From Vallitaleaceae bacterium (GTDB taxonomy: Bacteria > Bacillota > Clostridia > Lachnospirales > Vallitaleaceae): DNA of 5,292 bases. How positions within the stretch are numbered: the first letter of the stretch is position 1; the number at the start of each line of letters is the position of its first letter. Below are positions 1 to 5,292 of this stretch, piece after piece. The notes beneath the pieces are model-generated. The model made no database searches, had not been told where the DNA came from, and saw nothing but the letters and a program-made list of their open reading frames with translations. Both the position numbers and the translations under genes were made by a program. Location: positions 1 to 5,292 of the forward strand of contig JAQICP010000464.1 in the NCBI GenBank assembly GCA_027858555.1. The letters are read 5' to 3'.

Positions 1-11
1 GGGAAGAAGCG

Positions 12-1802
12 ATGAAGATCCTCTATAAAAAGTTAAGCATCAAACAAAAATTTTTGATGCTTTTTTCTATTCAAATTATCATACCCCTTTTATTCATGGG
101 GATGATGCTCTATCGTACATCCAATGAAATCATTCAGAAGAAATCTATTGATTATTCAGTAGATATATTAAAGATGATTGAACTTAGATTTAATGATTTT
201 TCTGATAATATAGAGGTTGCAGCCCAAGATATACTGTATGATCCAATTGTTTTTGAAGTATTAGAGGATAATGCTAATGGCATGCATTCTAATATGACCG
301 AAATAGATAGTATGTATAATAGTTTAAGAAAAGTCTGTTTATCTCGAGATGAGATACAAGGCGTTACAATCATTTCATCAGATGATTTACTCTATAATTA
401 CAACAGTGTTTCTGGAAGATCTAATAATGTGAGTTTTGATGATTATGATGCATTAAAAGCACTTACATCAGATAGTCCTAGGCAGATGCTATGGTATTTA
501 GAGAAAAATGAAGCAGATGAAGTTGAAAATATATATGTACTTCGGACTATTTATAGCATTAATCAATATGAAGAATTAGGCGTTTTGGTTATTAACCTTA
601 AACAAGAAGCCTTAGCTTCTGTATATAGTAATTTATCCACAGAATTTATGGAACAGATTGCAATTGTTACTCAAAATGGAGACTATATATTAGGCACAGG
701 GCAACCAACTAAAGAGCGGTTAGCTCAGTTGAACGAACTAGATGAGACTACTATTTCAAGCTATTGGATGGATGAAAAGAGTAATTCCTTAGTTTGTTAT
801 AGAGATGTCATTCACCCCCCTTGGCGTATTATTACAGAGATATCCTTAGCTAAACTCAATGAAGATATGAATGAGTTCAGAAATTATTTCTTAGTGATAT
901 CCGCCGTTACAATGCTGATTCTTTCTGTACTTAGTTTATTCATGGCGGTTGATATAATTGATCCGATTAATCGATTGGTAGATGCCATGCGGCATATGAA
1001 AAAAGATAAAGTTCATGTTGAGATTGATGTGGATAGAAAAGATGAACTTGGTTATTTGAGTGAAAGCTTTAATGACATGAGTGGTGAAATTGATTTCCTT
1101 GTCAATCAAGTATATAAGGAACAACTAACAAGAAAAGAAGCTGAACTAAAAACACTTCAGGCTCAGATTAATCCCCATTTTCTATTCAATACTCTTGAGT
1201 CCATTAATTGGCTAGCAAGGTTGAATGAGGTGCCTGAGATCAGTCAGATGGTAACCGCATTATCTGCATTGATTGAGGCTGGTATTGGAAAAGGCATTCC
1301 ACTAGTAGCGTTACGCGAGGAAATAGATTTTGTAGACAGTTATTTTTTAATCATGATGAATCGATACGGTGGACGATTAACCTTTACCAAAAATATAGAC
1401 CATACGGTATTAGATGTGAAAGTGCCTAAACTCATGCTTCAGCCTGTCTTGGAAAATGCCATATATCATGGCATTGATAAAAACAGGAAAAAAGGTGAAA
1501 TCAGTCTAGATATTCATCGCAAAGATGGCAACATCCGTATTGAAATTATTGATAATGGGCATGGTATGAATACAGACCAATTAAAAGATCTTAATGAACA
1601 GATGAGCAGTAAAGAAGATGATTATTTGATTGAAGAACATGGTAACACGGGTGGTATCGGTTTACGTAATGTTAATAGAAGATTAAAGCTCTTTTTTGGC
1701 CAAGAATATGGTATCAGAGTTGAAAGTAAACTATTAAAATATACAAAAGTTATCATAACAGTACCGTTTGATGATCATACTTTGGGGGTGAAACATGTTT
1801 AA
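12..1802 (+). CDS. YesM-type membrane sensor histidine kinase
   Basis: This 596-residue protein is a membrane sensor kinase that should autophosphorylate on histidine and pass the phosphate to the regulator encoded next. Residues about 14-33 form a first membrane helix after a basic N-terminus. About 35-290 is a long extracytoplasmic sensor region, probably Cache-like by family precedent. About 292-315 is the second membrane helix, followed by a HAMP linker (about 316-370, starting DPINRL) and a short helical stretch. The phosphoacceptor is His389 in the motif QINPHFLFNTLESINW, typical of the His_kinase family PF06580. The ATPase domain shows an N-box (LQPVLENAIYHG, Asn482), a G1 box (DNGHGM, 514-519) and a G2 box (GGIGL, 547-551), so it looks catalytically intact. 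Length and layout match full-length YesM kinases. The ATG start is preceded by a purine-rich GGGAAGAAG, but the window begins there and the frame stays open upstream, so the start is likely rather than proven. The ligand is unknown; sugars or oligosaccharides are the usual guess for the family. Confidence 0.95.
   Translation: MKILYKKLSIKQKFLMLFSIQIIIPLLFMGMMLYRTSNEIIQKKSIDYSVDILKMIELRFNDFSDNIEVAAQDILYDPIVFEVLEDNANGMHSNMTEIDSMYNSLRKVCLSRDEIQGVTIISSDDLLYNYNSVSGRSNNVSFDDYDALKALTSDSPRQMLWYLEKNEADEVENIYVLRTIYSINQYEELGVLVINLKQEALASVYSNLSTEFMEQIAIVTQNGDYILGTGQPTKERLAQLNELDETTISSYWMDEKSNSLVCYRDVIHPPWRIITEISLAKLNEDMNEFRNYFLVISAVTMLILSVLSLFMAVDIIDPINRLVDAMRHMKKDKVHVEIDVDRKDELGYLSESFNDMSGEIDFLVNQVYKEQLTRKEAELKTLQAQINPHFLFNTLESINWLARLNEVPEISQMVTALSALIEAGIGKGIPLVALREEIDFVDSYFLIMMNRYGGRLTFTKNIDHTVLDVKVPKLMLQPVLENAIYHGIDKNRKKGEISLDIHRKDGNIRIEIIDNGHGMNTDQLKDLNEQMSSKEDDYLIEEHGNTGGIGLRNVNRRLKLFFGQEYGIRVESKLLKYTKVIITVPFDDHTLGVKHV
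1784..1790 (+). promoter_or_regulatory. Ribosome binding site for the response regulator
   Basis: GGGGGTG lies four bases before the ATG at 1795, inside the last codons of the kinase gene. With its flanks it matches 7 of 9 positions of AGGAGGTGA. It fixes the start of the regulator gene and supports coupled translation across the 8-base overlap. Confidence 0.75.
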
Positions 1803-3420
1803 AGTTCTAATAGTAGATGATGAGCCATATATTAGAAAAGGTCTGGGCAACATAATTAATTGGAAAAGTTATGACTGTGAAGTGTGTGGAGAAGCATCCG
1901 ATGGGGTTGAAGGGATTCAAAAAATTCGAGAGCTGAAACCTGACATTGTATTCGTTGATATTAATATGCCTGAAATTAATGGCCTTGAAATGATACGTGT
2001 CAGTAAAGAGATACTCCCTGGTAGTAAGTTCATTATTCTAACGGGCTATCGAGATTTTAGTTATCTTCAAGAGGCCATTAAGCTGGGTGCTTATGACTAT
2101 ATACTAAAACCGTCCAAAATAGAAGAAATAAGCGATATTCTTAAAAGAGCTGTATTTGAACTTAACATGGAACAAGCGGAAGTTGCAAAGAGAAATGAAT
2201 TAAAAGAAAAGTTTGAAGAAAGCATACCCATCTTAAAGGAAAAATTACTCTTCGACTTAATGAGGGGTTGTAAAATATCTGATAATGAGTTGACTCGTTA
2301 TATGAGTTTGTATGGATTGCTTTTAAAAGAGTATTTAGTGATGTTTGTTAGCATTGATGAAATTAAACCTGAGGATGATGAAGAGGATCAACGACATCTA
2401 TATCAATTTGGTGTGAGCAACACGGTCATGGATTTTTATAGTGATAAATATAGGGTTGAAAGGGTTCTCTTGAACACTCAAATTATAGCACTGATTATAC
2501 AGCCTAAGGAAGATGAGCATATCAAGACTGATAAAATAGCCCATATAGCGGCTAATCTTGGGCAGTTGATACTAAGATGCTTTAATTTTACGGTGACGAT
2601 GACTATTAGTAGTATCGGATATGATGCCCATGAATTATATGGCAAGGCCGAGGAGTGCGAGTCGTGTTTGGCATATTCATTTTATATGGGACCCAATTCT
2701 ATTATATTATATAAAGATATTAAAGGATTCTATAAACCTAGTGACATCAGCGGTCTGGAAAAATATGAAAAGCAGTTATCCATAGCTATCCAAGCAGGTG
2801 ATGAAGTGCAGGTCAAGAATCACTTAAGTGAATTGAATGCAGAAATCATCAGGTATAATGCGGAGCCGGACCAGATCAAGCATTATTATTGGACCATGGT
2901 CTATAATATTAACCATATCCGTTTGACTATAAAGGCAATGGAACAGTCTTCCAACGACCTAAGCTATGATACGAGGTCCCTATATAAGCTTATTGAGGAA
3001 AGTCATAATATTCTTGAGATTCAAGAATTAGTGGAAGCGGCGGTCATGAGTATTACAAAGCGGGTCAATCAATATAATCAACAGAACATTAATGTCATAT
3101 TAAAACGAGCAATCAATTTCATACACGAGAATTATAATACCACTATTAGCTTGCAAGATTTGGCAGATGAAGTTTTTGTCAGTACGTATTATCTTAGCCG
3201 TATGTTTACAAAAGAACTTAATAAGAATTTTGTGGATTATCTAAGTGAAGTGCGAATGGAGATGGCATGTACCCTTCTGAATGATCCATTTTATAAGACT
3301 TATGAAGTATCTGAAAAGGTTGGCATTAGTGATGCCCATTACTTCTCGAAGTTATTCAAAAAATATATTGGTATGACACCTACCGAATATCGTAGCCAAA
3401 AAAATATCAGTGAGGAGTAA
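1795..3420 (+). CDS. YesN-type response regulator, receiver plus AraC-type DNA-binding domain
   Basis: This 541-residue cytoplasmic transcription regulator is the evident partner of the upstream kinase. The receiver domain (about 1-120) has the acidic pair Asp8-Asp9, the phosphoacceptor Asp55 (FVDINMPEINGLEM), Thr83 and Lys105 (ILKPSK), so every key residue is present. Residues about 123-430 form the long, poorly conserved middle region usual in YesN proteins, starting with a charged helical stretch (about 123-160). The C-terminus (about 433-537) is an AraC/XylS domain with two helix-turn-helix units. The first is around 451-471 (SLQDLADEVFVSTYYLSRMF), the second around 503-523, and it ends with the family signature GMTPTEYR (526-533). 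The gene overlaps the kinase gene by 8 bases, so the two are co-transcribed and probably translationally coupled. The length is normal for the family. Target promoters cannot be read from the sequence; neighbouring transport or catabolic genes are typical targets, but none is seen in this window. Confidence 0.95.
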   Translation: MFKVLIVDDEPYIRKGLGNIINWKSYDCEVCGEASDGVEGIQKIRELKPDIVFVDINMPEINGLEMIRVSKEILPGSKFIILTGYRDFSYLQEAIKLGAYDYILKPSKIEEISDILKRAVFELNMEQAEVAKRNELKEKFEESIPILKEKLLFDLMRGCKISDNELTRYMSLYGLLLKEYLVMFVSIDEIKPEDDEEDQRHLYQFGVSNTVMDFYSDKYRVERVLLNTQIIALIIQPKEDEHIKTDKIAHIAANLGQLILRCFNFTVTMTISSIGYDAHELYGKAEECESCLAYSFYMGPNSIILYKDIKGFYKPSDISGLEKYEKQLSIAIQAGDEVQVKNHLSELNAEIIRYNAEPDQIKHYYWTMVYNINHIRLTIKAMEQSSNDLSYDTRSLYKLIEESHNILEIQELVEAAVMSITKRVNQYNQQNINVILKRAINFIHENYNTTISLQDLADEVFVSTYYLSRMFTKELNKNFVDYLSEVRMEMACTLLNDPFYKTYEVSEKVGISDAHYFSKLFKKYIGMTPTEYRSQKNISEE

Positions 3421-3437
3421 ACTTAGATTAGTATTCT

Positions 3438-3470
3438 ATTACCTGTTATTGCGGCAGATAATAATTTTAT
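3438..3470 (+). terminator. Possible weak terminator after the two-component operon
   Basis: ATTACCTG (3438-3445) pairs with CAGATAAT (3455-3462) with one C/A mismatch around a 9-base loop; one more T-A pair can form outside. A short T-rich run (ATTTTAT, 3464-3470) follows. The stem is AT-rich, interrupted, and the T-tract is only four bases. Its place 17 bases after the regulator stop codon is right, but it may be leaky or not a terminator at all. Confidence 0.3.
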
Positions 3471-3500
3471 GTTGACTTACTTAATAGGGCAGGGATTTTT

Positions 3501-3530
3501 ATGTTTAATGAATTGAAGAAGCATTTGTAG
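3501..3530 (+). other. 9-codon mini-ORF (MFNELKKHL), doubtful
   Basis: An ATG preceded at five bases by AGGGA (3491-3495) opens a frame of nine codons ending in TAG. The charged peptide matches nothing I recognise. It could be a leader peptide, the remnant start of a lost gene, or chance in AT-rich DNA, which is the most likely. It is listed only because a Shine-Dalgarno-like sequence sits at suitable spacing. Confidence 0.12.
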
Positions 3531-3553
3531 TAAATTAACTCTAGATGTAACGT

Positions 3554-3566
3554 GTATTAATAATAC
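3554..3566. repeat. 13-base palindrome, possible operator
   Basis: GTATTA and TAATAC form perfect 6-base inverted arms around a single A. It lies about 29 bases upstream of a weak -35 candidate for the HD-GYP gene, so a dimeric regulator could bind here. In DNA this AT-rich a palindrome of this size can also arise by chance. Confidence 0.25.
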
Positions 3567-3594
3567 CAATCACATCATATTAATGAAATTTAAT

Positions 3595-3622
3595 CTGACT
3601 TCAAGCAATGAAAGTGTATATC
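3595..3622 (+). promoter_or_regulatory. Weak sigma-A-type promoter candidate for the HD-GYP gene
   Basis: CTGACT (3595-3600; 4 of 6 matches to TTGACA) and TATATC (3617-3622; 4 of 6 to TATAAT) are separated by 16 bases. Transcription would start near 3629, giving a leader of roughly 30 bases before the GTG start. The match is modest and other AT-rich hexamers nearby, such as TATAAC at 3634-3639, could serve instead. Confidence 0.2.
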
Positions 3623-3646
3623 TGCTTATAGGATATAACTATATTT

Positions 3647-3654
3647 AGGCGGTG
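3647..3654 (+). promoter_or_regulatory. Ribosome binding site deciding the GTG start at 3660
   Basis: AGGCGGTG differs by one base from AGGAGGTG and lies five bases before GTG at 3660. An in-frame TAA at 3636-3638 rules out a longer protein. The next in-frame ATG (3687) has only a weak GAAGAA directly before it, so the GTG is the preferred start. Confidence 0.75.
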
Positions 3655-3659
3655 TTAAA

Positions 3660-5292
3660 GTGATAATTAATTATGTACTAGAAGAAATGACTAATTTTAA
3701 TGATTTGTTTGATGGGTTTTGGAATAATTCGAACCAAGCATCATCAATAAACAATATAATCTGTTATATCTACAGTGGTTATACGGATGAGATAATATAC
3801 GATTACGTTCTCAAAAAAAACGTATTTTCTTTGAAGGCGGTAATTAGTAAAATACATGATTATTATGTAGAAGCTTTGAAAAATGGTCAAGATATGTCTG
3901 AAAAACTAATTATCCCATTGAATGAATTGAAAATAGACGCAATTGATTACACAGGATTAATTGTTGTTTGTAGTTTGGGAATGTTTACAAATGTTAAAAA
4001 AGTATCAAGTATTGCTTTAATGAATATAACGGGTAGTGAGAAAGAGTTTATAGATTATTACAAAAACTCATTGTTTAAAGGATATATGAAAAGTGTTGTA
4101 TCACTGATTCAAGGGCAAATTAATCTTTATGATAAATTGTACTATACAATTGACATGTTTTCAGATATATTATCTAAAAAAGATAGATTCATGCCCTTTC
4201 ATATGAACAATGTCGCTAACTGGTGTAATAAACTTGCATTAAAATTGAGGTTAGATAAGAAGCAAAGTGTTTTATTATATATAGCAGCTTTAATTCACGA
4301 TATTGGCAAAATTGAGATAGATGATGCAATAATAAATAAACCATGTAAATTAACAGATAAAGAATATGAATTAGTGAAAAATCATTCAATAAGTGGCTAC
4401 AAAATAGCTAAGGCAGAATTAGCGGGTATGTTTTATCTAGATGACGTACCAGATATTATATTGCACCATCATGAAAGATATGACGGGCATGGCTATCCAT
4501 CAAAACTTCAAGGAGAAAATATTCCATATCTAAGCAGGATACTATCGGTTGCCGATACTGTTGATGCGATGATGTCTGAGCGTTCATATAAAGAGCAGAA
4601 TAGTGGATTAAAAGTTATTAAAGAGTTAGAAGCTTGTGCAGGAACTCAATTTGACGCTAATATAGTTCGTGAAATGATAGCAATTCTATCAGATGACCAT
4701 AGCAACCCTTATATGAATGTGAGTACGGCTGCATCATTTATTCCAAATGCATCAATAGTTTTCAATATTAAAAAAGGTGAAAGATTACTTTCATATCAAG
4801 GGAGTATTGTTGTTAATACAAAAGCGGGGGAATTTATTGTACATGATATGAGGCGTAATGAAATAGGAGCTGATTTAGTTGGCACGAGTGTTTGGGTTGG
4901 CTATTTTTTATCTAATATTTTTGTTGAATACAAAGCAAGAATCAAGAGGATAATAGGTAAGCAGATTATTCTTGAAGATTTTATTTTTCTGCCACTAGAT
5001 ATATATTCAGACCATAAGTGGAAAGAAACCGCATATATGTATTCGAATAATAGGGAAGGAGTCGAAGCCAAAATCATAAAGATAGGTAATACTGCTATGA
5101 TATTTGAGAGTATAGAGTTGCTAATTGATGGATTAGATCTCGGCAATGAAGCGATGGATTTGCCTAGAGTTAGCTTTAAATTAATTATTGATGGGAAAGA
5201 ATTTCACATGAATTTTAATTTTAGATGGATATCTTACTATGCTTTTGAGACTAAGTATGTCTATCATATCGCACTGGATAATGTATTTACTC
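3660..5292 (+). CDS. HD-GYP cyclic-di-GMP phosphodiesterase with C-terminal PilZ-like region (3' end cut by window)
   Basis: The frame is open from GTG at 3660 to the window edge: 544 residues with no stop. There is no signal peptide or membrane helix, so the protein should be cytoplasmic. Residues 1 to about 165 are unrecognised. About 165-343 is an HD-GYP domain, which hydrolyses cyclic-di-GMP. It carries His181, the HD pair His213-Asp214 in LIHDIGK, Lys217, His242, HHERYDGHGYP (270-280), Asp299, and Arg308/Lys311 in the RSYK motif; all expected catalytic and phosphate-contacting positions are filled. The position four residues before His181, Glu in three-metal members, is Phe177, so a two-metal site is likely. 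About 360-450 is predicted beta-rich and resembles the YcgR N-terminal domain. About 459-544 resembles PilZ (AKIIKIGNTAM, then FRWISYY and YVYHIAL), but the arginine and DxSxxG ligand residues are missing. A PilZ domain would end soon after the window edge, so little may be missing. The 239-base gap before it suggests its own promoter. The HD-GYP call is firm; the PilZ call is an inference from weak similarity. Confidence 0.92.
   Translation, partial: MIINYVLEEMTNFNDLFDGFWNNSNQASSINNIICYIYSGYTDEIIYDYVLKKNVFSLKAVISKIHDYYVEALKNGQDMSEKLIIPLNELKIDAIDYTGLIVVCSLGMFTNVKKVSSIALMNITGSEKEFIDYYKNSLFKGYMKSVVSLIQGQINLYDKLYYTIDMFSDILSKKDRFMPFHMNNVANWCNKLALKLRLDKKQSVLLYIAALIHDIGKIEIDDAIINKPCKLTDKEYELVKNHSISGYKIAKAELAGMFYLDDVPDIILHHHERYDGHGYPSKLQGENIPYLSRILSVADTVDAMMSERSYKEQNSGLKVIKELEACAGTQFDANIVREMIAILSDDHSNPYMNVSTAASFIPNASIVFNIKKGERLLSYQGSIVVNTKAGEFIVHDMRRNEIGADLVGTSVWVGYFLSNIFVEYKARIKRIIGKQIILEDFIFLPLDIYSDHKWKETAYMYSNNREGVEAKIIKIGNTAMIFESIELLIDGLDLGNEAMDLPRVSFKLIIDGKEFHMNFNFRWISYYAFETKYVYHIALDNVFT

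Larger units (their letters stand above)
3421..3659. other. 239-base intergenic region
   Basis: No convincing gene lies between the regulator and the HD-GYP gene. The region holds a weak hairpin (3438-3462), a TTGACT hexamer at 3472-3477 with no good partner -10 box at normal spacing, a 9-codon mini-ORF (3501-3530), a 13-base palindrome (3554-3566), a weak promoter candidate (3595-3622) and the ribosome binding site of the next gene (3647-3654). I saw no GEMM cyclic-di-GMP riboswitch, tRNA or other recognisable RNA in it. Confidence 0.6.

Noticed and set aside
152..373. 73-residue open frame on the minus strand
   Set aside because: It lies wholly inside the kinase gene's conserved-length sensor region and shows no recognisable motif; a shadow frame.
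815..820. Run of six C residues in the kinase gene as a phase-variation tract
   Set aside because: Six bases is short, the frame is intact across it and encodes the expected His-Pro-Pro-Trp before the second membrane helix.
936..1124. 62-residue open frame on the minus strand
   Set aside because: It is antisense to the second membrane helix and HAMP region of the kinase, and its composition follows from that; a shadow frame.
3472..3502. TTGACT (3472-3477) with TTTTAT (3497-3502) as a promoter
   Set aside because: The 19-base spacer and a poor -10 match make this weak; the hexamer alone is not enough.
3545..3560. Catabolite-responsive (cre) site near TGTAACGTGTATTA
   Set aside because: The central CG falls at the wrong place relative to the TGWAANCG consensus and the second half does not match.
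3421..3659. Cyclic-di-GMP (GEMM) riboswitch upstream of the HD-GYP gene
   Set aside because: I looked for the conserved GEMM core elements and did not find them; the region is AT-rich with no long paired structure.
4901..5146. 81-residue hydrophobic open frame on the minus strand
   Set aside because: It resembles a small membrane protein, but it is antisense to the continuous HD-GYP reading frame, whose codons make a coherent protein through this stretch.

Overview
The window looks like chromosome from a low-GC, Gram-positive Firmicute, most likely of the Clostridia or a close relative. The reasons are AT-rich coding sequence, strong AGGAGG-like ribosome binding sites, and a YesM/YesN-type two-component pair, a family typical of Firmicutes. 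The genus cannot be told from this sequence. All three genes lie on the + strand.

Layout: (1) 12-1802 encodes a membrane-bound sensor histidine kinase of the YesM/LytS-like class. (2) 1795-3420 overlaps it by 8 bases and encodes its partner, a YesN-type response regulator with an N-terminal receiver and a C-terminal AraC-type DNA-binding domain. (3) 3421-3659 is a 239-base intergenic stretch with a weak terminator-like hairpin, a 9-codon mini-ORF, a 13-base palindrome and a weak promoter candidate. (4) From 3660 to the window edge runs a long open frame starting at GTG. It encodes a soluble protein with a well-conserved HD-GYP cyclic-di-GMP phosphodiesterase domain, followed by a region that resembles a YcgR-type/PilZ module without its cyclic-di-GMP-binding residues. 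This gene has no stop codon inside the window.

How they work together: the kinase and regulator clearly form one signalling unit. The extracellular part of the kinase senses an unknown ligand, the kinase phosphorylates the receiver Asp55, and the AraC domain controls target promoters. Such pairs often sit beside carbohydrate ABC transporter genes, but none follows here. The HD-GYP gene is probably a separate transcription unit. Any link between the two-component pair and cyclic-di-GMP turnover rests only on adjacency. I see no mobile element, CRISPR array, structural RNA or wholly new system. The most unusual item is the domain arrangement of the HD-GYP protein.
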